Assembly: GCA_036262035.1 (NCBI GenBank)
Contig: DATAJS010000009.1
Span: forward strand, 359,837-423,836
DNA: 64,000 nucleotides
Origin: Burkholderiales bacterium
GTDB lineage: Bacteria > Pseudomonadota > Gammaproteobacteria > Burkholderiales > SG8-41
Direction of reading: 5' to 3'
This document shows, in pieces, positions 49,959 through 59,086 of the stretch. Made by a program: the position numbers and the translations under genes. Position 1 is the stretch's first letter; every line of letters begins with the position of its first letter. Under the pieces are notes generated by a model that saw only the letters and a list, made by a program, of their open reading frames with translations, made no database searches and was not told where the DNA came from.

Positions 49959-52118
49959 TCAAGTCAACACCAGCGGCAGGTTGCGCAGCCGCTTGCCCGT
50001 CGCCGCCGCGATGGCGTTCGCGACGGCCGGTGCGATCGGCGGGACGCCGGGCTCGCCGACGCCGGTCGGCTTCTCGGTCGACGGCACGATGTAGACCTCG
50101 ACGCGCGGCATCTCCCCGATGCGCAGCGGCTTGTAGTCGTGGAAGTTCGACTGCTCGATGCGCCCGTCCTTCAGCGTGATCGCGCCGTGCAAGGCCGCCG
50201 ACAGCCCGAAGCCGATGCCGCCTTCCATCTGCGCGCGGATCACGTCGGGGTTGACCGCGACGCCGCAGTCGACGGCGCACACCACGCGGTCGACGCGATA
50301 GCGCTTGTCGTCGAGCATCGTGATCTCCGCCACCTGCGCGACGTAGCTGTGGAACGACTCGTGCACCGCGATGCCGCGGCCGCGGCCTTCGGGCAGCGGC
50401 TCGCCCCACCCCGCTTTCTCCGCCGCGAGATCGAGCACGCCGCGATGCCGCGGATGCTGACCCAGCATCGCGCGCCTGAACGCCACCGGGTCCTGCCCCG
50501 CGGCGACCGCAAGCTCGTCGATCATGGTCTCGGTCGAGTACGCGGTGTGCGTCGAGCCGACCGAGCGCCACCACAGCACCGGCACGCTCGTCCTGGTCGT
50601 GTGCAGGTCGACGCGCAGGTTGGGGATCTGGTACGGCAGGTTCGACGCGCCTTCGACCGACGTCGCGTCGACGCCGCCTTTCACCAGCATCTTTTCCATC
50701 GGCGTGCCGGCGAGGATCGATTGGCCGACGATGCGGTGCTGCCACGCCACCAGTTTGCCCGATGCATCGAGGCCGGCGCGTATCGTGTGGAAGTACATCG
50801 GCCTGAAGTAGCCGGCGTGGGTGTCGTCCTCGCGCGTCCACTGCAGCTTCACCGGCGCCTTGCCGCCGATCGCTTTCACGATCTCGGCGGTCTCGACGAG
50901 GTAGTCCGAGTGAGAGCTCGCGCGCCGCCCGAAGCTGCCGCCGGCATACAGCATATTGATCTTCACCTGCTCGGGCTCGAGCCCGAACACCTTGGCGACG
51001 TTCATCTGGTCGACGGTGTGGAACTGCTCGCCGTTCCACACTTCGCAGCCGTCCTCCGTGCGCTCGACCACACAGTTCATCGGCTCCATCGCCGAGTGCG
51101 CGAGATACGGGAACTCGTACGCCGCTTCGAGCGTCTTCGCCGCGCCGGCGAACGCCTTGTCGGCATCGCCTTCATTCTTCGCGACCGCACCGGGCCTGGT
51201 CGCGAGCGCCTTGTATTGCGCCATGAGCTCGGCCGAACCGAGCTTCAGCACGCCGGTCCCGTCCCACTGCACCGAGAGCGCGTCGCGGCCTTTTTTCGCC
51301 GACCAGAAATTCGTCGCGAGCACCGCCACGCCGGTCGGGATCTGCACCACGTCGACCACGCCGCGCACCGCTTTGGCTTTCGACGCATCGAACGACTTCA
51401 CTTTCGAGCCGAAGACCGGTGCGTGCGCGACGACCGCGGTGAGCATGTTCGGCCGCTTCACGTCGATGGTGAACTGCGCGGTGCCGTTCGTCTTGGCGCG
51501 GCTGTCCTGGCGCGGTATGTGTTTTCCGATGAGCCTGAAGTCCTTCGGGTCTTTGAGCTTCACCTCGGCCGGCACTTTCATCGCGGACGCTTTTTCGGCG
51601 AGCGCCCCGAAGGTCGCGTTGCGCCCGCTCCTGTGCGTGAGCGTGCCGTCGCGTACCACGATCTCGTTCGCCGGCACTTTCCACGTCTCGGCCGCGGCCG
51701 CGACGAGCATCGCACGCGCCGCCGCGCCCGCCTTGCGCAGCTGCTCGTACGAGTTCGCGATCGCGGTGCTGCCGCCGGTACCCTGCATCGGGCCCCATTG
51801 CAGGTTGTTGTAGACCTTGGCGTCGGCGGGCGCGCCTTCCACGCGCACCTGTGTCCAGTCGGCGTCGAGCTCTTCGGCGACCAGCGTGGCAAGGCCGGTA
51901 TACGTGCCCTGCCCCATCTCGACGTGCTTGGCGATCACGGTGACGGTGTTGTCGGCGCCGATGCGCACGAACGCGTTCGGCGCGAGATCGCCGACCGCGG
52001 CCGCGGGACCGACCGTCTTGCCGGGAATCGATTGCGCCCGCGCCGGCAGATAGAAGCCGACCATCAGCGCGGCGCCCGCCTGGAGGAAGCGGCGGCGTCC
52101 TTCATTGGCTGTCCTCAT
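49959..52118 (-). CDS. iorB: Molybdopterin-binding large subunit of an isoquinoline 1-oxidoreductase-type enzyme
   Basis: A 719-residue periplasmic molybdenum hydroxylase subunit. A twin-arginine signal ([11 protein letters not shown] near residue 9) exports it folded with cofactor. [18 protein letters not shown] near residue 67, [10 protein letters not shown] and the catalytic Glu in [11 protein letters not shown] mark the IorB family, which hydroxylates N-heterocycles or oxidises aldehydes with water. Its start overlaps the small-subunit stop by ATGA. Confidence 0.85.
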   Translation of the reverse strand: MRTANEGRRRFLQAGAALMVGFYLPARAQSIPGKTVGPAAAVGDLAPNAFVRIGADNTVTVIAKHVEMGQGTYTGLATLVAEELDADWTQVRVEGAPADAKVYNNLQWGPMQGTGGSTAIANSYEQLRKAGAAARAMLVAAAAETWKVPANEIVVRDGTLTHRSGRNATFGALAEKASAMKVPAEVKLKDPKDFRLIGKHIPRQDSRAKTNGTAQFTIDVKRPNMLTAVVAHAPVFGSKVKSFDASKAKAVRGVVDVVQIPTGVAVLATNFWSAKKGRDALSVQWDGTGVLKLGSAELMAQYKALATRPGAVAKNEGDADKAFAGAAKTLEAAYEFPYLAHSAMEPMNCVVERTEDGCEVWNGEQFHTVDQMNVAKVFGLEPEQVKINMLYAGGSFGRRASSHSDYLVETAEIVKAIGGKAPVKLQWTREDDTHAGYFRPMYFHTIRAGLDASGKLVAWQHRIVGQSILAGTPMEKMLVKGGVDATSVEGASNLPYQIPNLRVDLHTTRTSVPVLWWRSVGSTHTAYSTETMIDELAVAAGQDPVAFRRAMLGQHPRHRGVLDLAAEKAGWGEPLPEGRGRGIAVHESFHSYVAQVAEITMLDDKRYRVDRVVCAVDCGVAVNPDVIRAQMEGGIGFGLSAALHGAITLKDGRIEQSNFHDYKPLRIGEMPRVEVYIVPSTEKPTGVGEPGVPPIAPAVANAIAAATGKRLRNLPLVLT

Positions 52119-52573
52119 GAGGCGCTCCTCGAAGCTTCCTTGATGGCGGCGCGGATGCGCACGTAAGTCGCGCAGCGGCACACGTTGCCCGCCATGCCCG
52201 CGTCGATGTCGGCGTCGGTGGGTTGCGGGTTGTCGGCGAGCAGCGCTGCGGCCGACATGATCTGCCCCGACTGGCAGTAGCCGCACTGCACGACGTCGAG
52301 CTTTTCCCATGCGGTCTGCACCGCCTTGCCGAGCGGGGTCGCGCCGACGTTCTCGATCGTCGTGATCTGCTTGCCTGCGGCTGCAGACGCAGGAATGCTG
52401 CACGAGCGCACCGCCTTGCCGTCGATGTGCACGGTGCACGCGCCGCACATCGCGATGCCGCAGCCGTACTTGGTGCCGGTGAGACCGATGCCGTCGCGGA
52501 TCGCCCACAGCAGCGGCGTATCGGGGTCGACGTCGACTTCGTAACGCCTGCCGTTGACGTTGAGAGTGGCCAT
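52115..52573 (-). CDS. iorA: [2Fe-2S] small subunit of an isoquinoline 1-oxidoreductase-type enzyme
   Basis: A 152-residue protein with two [2Fe-2S] clusters: [21 protein letters not shown] near residue 38 (plant-ferredoxin type) and [10 protein letters not shown] plus NVCRCATY near residues 98 and 131. It passes electrons from the molybdenum subunit to a cytochrome. A single AGGAA site precedes the ATG at 52573; it follows the cytochrome gene by 8 bp. Confidence 0.85.
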   Translation of the reverse strand: MATLNVNGRRYEVDVDPDTPLLWAIRDGIGLTGTKYGCGIAMCGACTVHIDGKAVRSCSIPASAAAGKQITTIENVGATPLGKAVQTAWEKLDVVQCGYCQSGQIMSAAALLADNPQPTDADIDAGMAGNVCRCATYVRIRAAIKEASRSAS

Positions 52574-52581
52574 GACGATTC

Positions 52582-53151
52582 CTATCGAGGGCACGCCGCG
52601 CCGGAATCGGCCCAGGCGCGCACGATGCGGTTGAATTCGGGTTTGGCGATCGGCACCGGCTCGCGCGCCCTGCCGTTCACGTCGACGCCGGGCTCCCAGC
52701 CCCAGGCGACGAGCTTGTCTTCGGTGAGGTGATGCACGATCTCCTCCAGGCTCTTGTCGCCGTTGCGCTTGCGATCGAGCATCTGACGGCAGATCTCGCC
52801 GGCGGTCCTGCCTTCCCACGCCATCGAGAGCGGCGCGAGGTGCCACATCGGCGCGCCGGGCACTCCGCTGGCCGCGAAGTTGGCCGACTGGTGACAGGTG
52901 TCGCAATGCATGCCGGCGGGACCCTGGTCCTGCGCGCCGCGCGTCATCGGCGGCACGTGCAGCCGTGCGTCCATGCCCTGTTTCGGTGAATCGCCCTTGG
53001 GATGGCAGTTGAGGCAGCGCGGATGCACGAGCACCGTGTGCATCTGCATGAAAAGCTTTTCGCTGTCGGCTTTCGAATCGGCGGCGTGCGCCGGCGCGCC
53101 GGCGCCGAGCGCGCATGCGACGAGCGTAAGACGTAATGCTTTTCGGTACAT
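52582..53151 (-). CDS. Periplasmic dihaem cytochrome c
   Basis: A 189-residue exported protein (signal 1-23, APAHA before DSKAD) with two c-type haem sites, CLNCH at 46-50 and CDTCH at 83-87. It is the first gene before iorAB, so it probably takes electrons from that enzyme to the respiratory chain. CAGGAGAC lies just before the ATG. Confidence 0.8.
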   Translation of the reverse strand: MYRKALRLTLVACALGAGAPAHAADSKADSEKLFMQMHTVLVHPRCLNCHPKGDSPKQGMDARLHVPPMTRGAQDQGPAGMHCDTCHQSANFAASGVPGAPMWHLAPLSMAWEGRTAGEICRQMLDRKRNGDKSLEEIVHHLTEDKLVAWGWEPGVDVNGRAREPVPIAKPEFNRIVRAWADSGAACPR

Positions 53152-53340
53152 GCCGTCTCCTGTGGGACACACGTAAGTGCGTGCAGCGAGCCAGAACCAT
53201 GCCGGTTGCGGCGCCAGAGCAGTGTCGTTCGAGCGGCTTCGGCTGCGGTAGAACGATCGTCGGCAGTCCTTGCACGATCCTCCGCGCGGCGCGGTCGCGA
53301 GATGGCGCACGAGCGCCGACAGGCGTAGGCTCGAGTCGCT

Positions 53341-54264
53341 ATGACTGAAGCACTTGCGCTCGAGCCGCGCCTCGACGAGCTCTCATCCCTGATTGTCCGA
53401 TACACCGACGGGGACGGCATCCATCCCACCGCCGTCCCGCGCATGACGTTCCTGCGCAGCGCGGTCCCCAGCGGGCTGATTCACGACGTGCACGAGCCGT
53501 CGCTGTGCGTGGTCGCGCAAGGGAGCAAGCGCGTGATGCTCGGCGACGAGGTCTATGACTACGGCGGCGGGTGCTACCTCGTCGCGACCGTCGACCTGCC
53601 GGTGTGCGCCGAGATCCTCGATGCGACGGCGGAGGCGCCGTATCTGTGCCTCAAGCTCGGCTTCGACATGAACGAAGTCGCGGACATGCTGCTGGCGGTC
53701 GGCGAATCCGCGCTCGGCAACGCGCCGCCGGCACGCGGTCTCTTCATGAGCCGGGCGGACGCGCCGCTGGTCGACGCGGTGCTGCGGCTCGCGCGTCTGC
53801 TCGAGGCGCCGCAAGACATCGCCGCGCTCGCGCCGCTCGCGGAGCGCGAGATCATCTATCGATCGCTGAAGAGCGACGAAGGCCGCCGCCTTTCGCGCGC
53901 GGTCAGCGCGAACGGCCACGCGCGGCGCATCGCGCGGGCGGTGGCCTGGCTCAAGGCGCATTACGCCGAGCCGCTGCGGATCGACACGCTGGCGAGCCAC
54001 GCCGGCATGAGCGCATCGTCGCTGCACGAGCATTTCAAGGCCGTGACCGCGATGACGCCGGTGCAATACCAGAAGCAGCTGCGGCTGCAGGAAGCGCGGC
54101 GGCTGCTGATGAGCGACGGGATCGACGCGGCGACTGCGGGGCATCGCGTCGGCTACGAAAGCCCGAGCCAGTTCAGCCGCGAGTACAGCCGTTTGTTCGG
54201 CGCGCCGCCGGCGCGGGATGCGCAGCGGCTGAGAAATGGGGTCAGAGTCACATTTCCAGCCTGA
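53341..54264 (+). CDS. AraC-family transcriptional regulator
   Basis: A 307-residue regulator with an N-terminal cupin-like AraC_N domain (HEPSLCVVAQGSKRVMLGDEVYDY near residue 51) and a C-terminal double helix-turn-helix (EPLRIDTLASHAGMSASSLHEHF and GHRVGYESPSQFSREYSRLFG). It is divergent from the cytochrome-iorAB operon and probably activates it in response to the substrate. The last eight residues are encoded by a dispersed palindrome. Confidence 0.85.
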   Translation: MTEALALEPRLDELSSLIVRYTDGDGIHPTAVPRMTFLRSAVPSGLIHDVHEPSLCVVAQGSKRVMLGDEVYDYGGGCYLVATVDLPVCAEILDATAEAPYLCLKLGFDMNEVADMLLAVGESALGNAPPARGLFMSRADAPLVDAVLRLARLLEAPQDIAALAPLAEREIIYRSLKSDEGRRLSRAVSANGHARRIARAVAWLKAHYAEPLRIDTLASHAGMSASSLHEHFKAVTAMTPVQYQKQLRLQEARRLLMSDGIDAATAGHRVGYESPSQFSREYSRLFGAPPARDAQRLRNGVRVTFPA

Positions 54265-54280
54265 AATCTGACTCTGACCC
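54238..54280. repeat. GGGTCAGAGTCA inverted repeat overlapping the AraC 3' end
   Basis: Perfect 12-bp arms (54239-54250 and 54269-54280) flank an 18-bp loop. The left arm codes for the C-terminus of the AraC protein and its stop lies in the loop. Such GGGTCAGAGTCA units recur in many proteobacteria as REP-type elements. Confidence 0.6.
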
Positions 54281-54410
54281 GGATTGCTTCAAAAGCAGGA
54301 AAGGACAAGGACGCGAAGGAAAGCGTACTTCCTCAAAAAGCGAAACCAAGGTGAAGGACAAGGGCGCCAAGCGGCATATGCACCCACTGGTGGTTGCGAA
54401 CGTGCGGGTC

Positions 54411-54446
54411 TGACCCCGGCCTTTCGGGGTCAGGCCCTGTTTTTTT
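54411..54446 (+). terminator. Rho-independent terminator
   Basis: An 8-bp stem TGACCCCG/CGGGGTCA (54411-54432) is followed by GGCCCTG and seven T residues. It ends transcription of the AraC gene. Apart from this and the neighbouring repeats, the 322-bp stretch 54265-54586 shows no gene. Confidence 0.7.
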
Positions 54447-54511
54447 CAAGAAGCAGGTTAAGAACGATGGCGACTGCCTACTTGCTCGGAATTCTGCTCA
54501 CCTTTGGGCGG

Positions 54512-54549
54512 AAACAAAACGCCCGGCCTCATGACCGGGCGTTTGTTTT
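54512..54549. terminator. Bidirectional terminator hairpin
   Basis: ACGCCCGG and CCGGGCGT arms with AAACAAA before and TTTGTTTT after form a symmetrical terminator between the convergent AraC and cytochrome-lyase genes. Confidence 0.7.
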
Positions 54550-54586
54550 ACGCCGCGCGTTACGCGGCTGGCGCCGCTAACGCATC

Positions 54587-55903
54587 CTACTGCGGCTGGC
54601 CCGCCACGACCGCCGCGGGCTGCACCGCAGCCTGGTCGTCGCTCAACGCCGAGCGCGCGCGCTCGGGCGTGACCTCGATGATGCGGTTGGTGGCGGTCTG
54701 GTGGATGAGCAGCGTGCCCTGCCTCGTGACACGCGCGTTGCGCAGGATGCCCGCGTAGAGGTTGCCCGACTTGATCGGCCAGCTCTGGAAAGTCTCCTTC
54801 GCGATATCGAAGCGCACGAGCATGTCGGGGCGCACGCCGGATTCGTTGTACCAGACCGCACCGTCGAGCACCGCGATCGCGTAGGGATGCGACTTGGGAC
54901 CCGAGGGCGAATCCCATTCCTTGATCTCGCCGGTCTTCGGATTGACGCGGCCGATCTTGCCCATGCCGGAGTTCACGTACCAGACCATGCCGTCCGGCGC
55001 GATGTCGAGCCGGCGCACCGTGGTGCCGGGCGTCGGCAGCTTCACCTCGGTGACCGCGAGGGTCTCGGGATTGACTTTCATCAGGCACGGCCGCGCGTTG
55101 CACGCGACCCACAGCGTACCTTCGCGATCGAATTTGATGTCGTACGGCTGCGAGCGCTGCTCGGCGGCTTTCACGATCCTGATCTCGCCCGTATCCGGGT
55201 TGAGCCTGCCGATGCGGTTGGCCGCCTGGAAGGTGAAATAGACGATGCCGTTCCTGTCGAAAGTCATCGTGTGCGGATCGGTCGCCTCGGGATCGGGCAT
55301 CTTCCAGACGGTCGCCTTGCCGCTCGCCGGATCGACCCAGCCGATCGTGCCGTTCTTGTTGCCCGAGAACCACGGCCGGCCTTTGGGATCGAGCTGCACG
55401 GTATGCGGCATCGAGTTCGGCGGGAGCGGATATTCCCGCACGCGGTTCGTCTTCGGGTCGTAGCGGCCGATGAGGTTGCCGAACTGCCCCGCGTACCAGA
55501 TCGAGCCGTCGGCGGCCTGGATCGGATCGCGCGTGCGCTGCCCCAGTTGGGTCGCGGCGATCTCCTTGAACGTGACCTTGAAATTGCCGGGGACCTGCTT
55601 CGCCTGACGCGGATTCTCGGGCGGGAAGCTCTTCGCGAGGTAGTCGAGCACCTCGTTCTGCTGGGCGGGGCTCCCCGACATGTCGACCATGTAGCTCGTC
55701 AGCTCTTTCCATTGGTCGCGGGTATAGCCGGAGCTGTTCTGGATGAGCTGGAGCGCGTGGCACGCCGAGCACATGCCTTCGACGAGTTGCTTACCCTTGC
55801 CGTCGGGCATCGCCGGCGGTTTCTGGCCCTGGGCGGCGGCGGCGGCCAGCGGGAAGACGAGGACAGCGGCGGAAATCAGATATGCAGCGATGGCTTTGGG
55901 CAT
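54587..55903 (-). CDS. Cytochrome c domain fused to a virginiamycin-B-lyase-like propeller
   Basis: A 438-residue exported protein: signal 1-24, a single haem site CSACH at 45-49 in the N-terminal domain, then a Vgb-like seven-bladed beta-propeller whose blades repeat GSIWYAGQFGNLIGRYDP, GTIGWVDPASG, NRIGRLNPDTG and GKIGRVNPKTG. Such fusions are thought to be periplasmic electron-transfer enzymes; the lactone-lyase activity of Vgb has not been shown for them. It is divergent from an HpaI-like aldolase. Confidence 0.75.
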   Translation of the reverse strand: MPKAIAAYLISAAVLVFPLAAAAAQGQKPPAMPDGKGKQLVEGMCSACHALQLIQNSSGYTRDQWKELTSYMVDMSGSPAQQNEVLDYLAKSFPPENPRQAKQVPGNFKVTFKEIAATQLGQRTRDPIQAADGSIWYAGQFGNLIGRYDPKTNRVREYPLPPNSMPHTVQLDPKGRPWFSGNKNGTIGWVDPASGKATVWKMPDPEATDPHTMTFDRNGIVYFTFQAANRIGRLNPDTGEIRIVKAAEQRSQPYDIKFDREGTLWVACNARPCLMKVNPETLAVTEVKLPTPGTTVRRLDIAPDGMVWYVNSGMGKIGRVNPKTGEIKEWDSPSGPKSHPYAIAVLDGAVWYNESGVRPDMLVRFDIAKETFQSWPIKSGNLYAGILRNARVTRQGTLLIHQTATNRIIEVTPERARSALSDDQAAVQPAAVVAGQPQ

Positions 55904-55959
55904 GGCGCGATATCCTCTTTTGGGTTGTAGCCGAACTCTATCAAAACGGGAGGTGGCGC

Positions 55960-56778
55960 GTGAAAGAGAACAGTATTCGCAAGGCGGTCCGGGAAGGCCG
56001 GGCGGCGCTCGGCACCGGTCTGAAGGAATTCGCCTCGCGCGGGGTCCCGCACATCATCGAAGCTTCGGGCTTCGATTACTGCATGATCGACATGGAGCAC
56101 AGCGCGTTCGACCTCGCCACCATCGCCGATCTCGCCGGGTGGTTCGCTGCGACCGACATCTCGCCGATCGTGCGCATCCACAAGGCGTTCGTCCATTACA
56201 TCCCGCTCCTGCTCGACCAGGGCATCATGGGGATACAGATCTCGGGAGTGGACAACGCGGACGAAGCGCGCGCCATCGTGCGCGAAGCCAAGTATCCGCC
56301 GGTCGGCCACCGCGGGATGTCCGGGATGGGGCCGCATACGAGCTACCGAGGCTACGGCAGCCGCTACCTCGCCGAATACGCGCCGTGGGCGAACGACAAC
56401 ATCATCCTCTGCCCGTCGATCGAATCGCTGGAAGGGCTGGAGAACGTCGACGCGATCGCCGCGGTCGAGGGCATCGACATGATCGCCTACGGGCACTCCG
56501 ATCTCAGCGCGCAGCTCGGCATCCACCTCCAGCTCGATCATCCGCGCTTCAAGGAGGCGACGAAGAAGATCGTCGACGCGTGCCGAAAGCACGGCAAGCT
56601 CGCGCGAGGCTCCGCCGAGACCGAGGCGCAGATCGAGGAATACTGGAAGCTCGGCTGCCAGGTATTGAACCTGCCCGGCACCGACACCAGCACCTACCTC
56701 GAAGGACTCAAAGCGCGCGCGGGTCGAGCCCGCGCGCGGCTCGAGTCGATCGGCGTGCGGCCCCGAGAGTCCGCATGA
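55960..56778 (+). CDS. HpcH/HpaI-family class II aldolase
   Basis: A 272-residue TIM-barrel aldolase. The HpaI catalytic set is visible: His in IDMEHSAFDL, Arg in SPIVRIHK, Glu in CPSIESLEGLENVDAI and Asp in YGHSDLSAQLG. It cleaves 4-hydroxy-2-oxo acids to pyruvate plus an aldehyde using a metal ion. The start is a GTG with a strong GGGAGGTGG site. It lies upstream of an FMN oxidase in the same direction. Confidence 0.85.
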   Translation: MKENSIRKAVREGRAALGTGLKEFASRGVPHIIEASGFDYCMIDMEHSAFDLATIADLAGWFAATDISPIVRIHKAFVHYIPLLLDQGIMGIQISGVDNADEARAIVREAKYPPVGHRGMSGMGPHTSYRGYGSRYLAEYAPWANDNIILCPSIESLEGLENVDAIAAVEGIDMIAYGHSDLSAQLGIHLQLDHPRFKEATKKIVDACRKHGKLARGSAETEAQIEEYWKLGCQVLNLPGTDTSTYLEGLKARAGRARARLESIGVRPRESA

Positions 56779-56920
56779 CGGATCTGCCGTCGAGCCCGTC
56801 GACGCGCCCGGGGCACGCGCGCCGCCCAGATCGTGGGCGCCCGAAAATTCGTCCTGTCAGGCCGCGCCCGAGGCCGTAAAATCGGCGCACACCGAGACGG
56901 GATGAAGGAAGGAGACCGTG

Positions 56921-58180
56921 ATGATTTTTCCCAAGCTGGAAGACGCGCACAACATCTTCGATCTGCGCGACATGGCCAGGCGGCGCCTGCCGAAATGGCT
57001 GTTCGAATTCGTCGACCGCGGCACCGAAGAGGAAGTCGCGCTCCACAACAACCGCGAAGCGTTCGAGCGCATCAAGTTCCTGCCGCGCATGCTCGTCGAC
57101 GTATCGAAACGTGACCTCACCACCACGGTCTTCGGCAAGGAGCACAAGATGCCGATCGGCATCGCGCCGACCGGCGCCGCCGGCATGATGTGGTATCGCG
57201 GCGAGCTCGAGCTCGCGCGCGCCGCCAAGGCCGCGGGCATCCCCTTCTCGCTCGCCACCGGCTCGATCACCAGCATGGAGCAGGTCGCCGCGGAAGTCGG
57301 CGGCACGCTGTGGATGCAGCTCTACATGTGGGCCGACCGCAAGCTCTCGCACCAGGTGGTCAAGCGCGCCGCGGCCGCGGGCTTCGAAGCCCTGCTCGTC
57401 ACGGTCGACGGCGTGGTCGCCGGCAACCGCGAGTACAACAAGCGCAACGGCTTCTCGGTGCCGTTCAAATACAACAGCAAGAACACCCTCGACGTGCTCT
57501 CGCATCCGCGCTGGATGCTGGGCGTGCTCGGCCGTTACATCGCCAACGGCGGCATGCCGCAGCGCGCGAACTTCCCGGCCGAGCTCCAGGGCTCCATCAC
57601 GACCGCCTACGGCGGCAACAAGGACACCCGCAGCGACTCGCTGTGCTGGGACGACCTCAAGGCGCTGCGCGACATCTGGCCGGGCAAGCTCGTGGTGAAA
57701 GGCATCCTGCATCCCGACGACGCCGAGAGATGCCTCGAGTACGGCGCCGACGGCATCGGCGTCTCGAACCACGGCGGCCGCAACTGCGATGCCGCGCCTT
57801 CGCCGATCGAAGTGCTGCCGGACATCGTGCGCGCAGTGGGCCACAAGACCACGATCCTCTTCGACAGCGGCGTGCGCCGCGGCAGCGACGTGGTCAAGGC
57901 GCTGGCGCTGGGTGCGGACATGGCGCTGATCGGACGCAGCACGCTGTACGGCACCGCCGCCGCGGGCGAAGCGGGCGCCGCACGCGCGCTCGACATCTAT
58001 CGCGGCGAGATCAGCCGCGCGATGGCGCAGATCACGTGCAACAAGGTCTCGGAGATCGGCCCCGAGCACGTCGCATTCCAGGAGAGCTGCCGCCTGGTGC
58101 CGGCTGCGTCGAAACAGGAAGCGCCGGCACGCGGCATGATGAACGTGCAGCCGCTCTTCCCGCAGGAGCAAGTCCGATGA
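56921..58180 (+). CDS. FMN-dependent alpha-hydroxy acid oxidase/dehydrogenase
   Basis: A 419-residue TIM-barrel flavoenzyme: RRRLPKWLFEFVDRGTEEEVAL-like start, APTGAAGMMWYRGELELARAA near residue 85, catalytic His-Arg in GVSNHGGRNCD near residue 288 and FDSGVRRGSDVVKALALGA. It oxidises 2-hydroxy acids (lactate, glycolate or mandelate type) to keto acids. The ATG at 56921 is 6 bases after GGAG; a GTG three bases earlier is possible. It overlaps the next gene by ATGA. Confidence 0.85.
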   Translation: MIFPKLEDAHNIFDLRDMARRRLPKWLFEFVDRGTEEEVALHNNREAFERIKFLPRMLVDVSKRDLTTTVFGKEHKMPIGIAPTGAAGMMWYRGELELARAAKAAGIPFSLATGSITSMEQVAAEVGGTLWMQLYMWADRKLSHQVVKRAAAAGFEALLVTVDGVVAGNREYNKRNGFSVPFKYNSKNTLDVLSHPRWMLGVLGRYIANGGMPQRANFPAELQGSITTAYGGNKDTRSDSLCWDDLKALRDIWPGKLVVKGILHPDDAERCLEYGADGIGVSNHGGRNCDAAPSPIEVLPDIVRAVGHKTTILFDSGVRRGSDVVKALALGADMALIGRSTLYGTAAAGEAGAARALDIYRGEISRAMAQITCNKVSEIGPEHVAFQESCRLVPAASKQEAPARGMMNVQPLFPQEQVR

Positions 58181-58914
58181 GCACAGCAGTCCCCGCAGCC
58201 GCCAAAGCGGAGCTCACGCGCACGGGCAAGCTCCGCGCGGGCATCAACTTCCAGAACCAGTTCCTGACGACCCTCGGACCGAACGGCGAACAGGGCGGCG
58301 TCGCCGTCGAGTTCGCGCGCGAGCTCGCACGCCGCCTCGAAGTGCCCGTCGAGATCATTCCGTACAAGTCCGCCGGCTCGCTCGCCGATTCGGTGAGCAG
58401 CGGCGCGTGGGACATCTCGGTGCTCGGCGACGAGCCCGAGCGCGCGAAGGTCATCGCGTTCGCGCCGCCGTTGACCGAGCTCGAAGCGACTTACCTCGTC
58501 CCCGCGGGCTCTTCGATCCGGAGCGTGGACGAAGTCGACCGCAAAGGCATGCGCATCGTGTCCCCGGCGAAAAGCGCGTTCGACCTCTATCTCGCGCGCA
58601 CCATCAGGAACGCGGAGCTCATCCAGATCGCCGGCAACAAGGCGGCGCAGGATCACTTCGTGAACCAGAAGGCCGACGCGCTCGCCGGATTGAAGCCCGG
58701 CCTGGAGGAGCTCGCGCCCAAGATGCCCGGCTTTCGCATCCTCGACGGCCGCTTCTGCACGGTGCGCCACACGGTCGGCATGCCGCGCGACGGTCGCGAT
58801 GCGGCGGTGGCCTACATCCGCGATGTCGTCGAAGACGTGAAAGCGTCGGGGCTCGTCGCGGAGTGGATCAGGAAGAGCGGCGTCAAAGGATTGGGCGTCG
58901 CACCGGCGGCTTGA
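58177..58914 (+). CDS. Solute-binding protein-like protein without signal peptide
   Basis: A 245-residue protein of the SBP_bac_3 (amino-acid-type) fold: LRAGINFQNQFLTTLG, GGVAVEFARELARRL and SVSSGAWDISVLGDEPERAK. The N-terminus MSTAVPAAAKAEL is not a signal peptide, so it probably stays in the cytoplasm as a ligand sensor or enzyme. It is translationally coupled to the hydroxyacid oxidase and no permease is nearby. Confidence 0.7.
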   Translation: MSTAVPAAAKAELTRTGKLRAGINFQNQFLTTLGPNGEQGGVAVEFARELARRLEVPVEIIPYKSAGSLADSVSSGAWDISVLGDEPERAKVIAFAPPLTELEATYLVPAGSSIRSVDEVDRKGMRIVSPAKSAFDLYLARTIRNAELIQIAGNKAAQDHFVNQKADALAGLKPGLEELAPKMPGFRILDGRFCTVRHTVGMPRDGRDAAVAYIRDVVEDVKASGLVAEWIRKSGVKGLGVAPAA

Positions 58915-58960
58915 TCGGTGCGCTCGCGCGCACCCTGCGGTGAACGGCGACGTTCCGCCC

Positions 58961-58986
58961 GTAGGGTGCGTGGCAACGCACCGCGC
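58961..58986. repeat. Dispersed GTAGGGTGCGTGGCAACGCACC palindrome
   Basis: GGTGCGTGGCAACGCACC is a hairpin-forming relative of the units at 16085, 23498, 30238 and 36864. The 58915-59086 gap holds nothing else recognisable. Confidence 0.6.
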
Positions 58987-59086
58987 GCTGTCCGCGCTTG
59001 CTCGAACGCATCGCGGTTCATTTCGCCGTTACGCCGGACCGGCCGACGGCCCTGCTTTGCCATACCCACCTGAGAGAACCCCGGCC

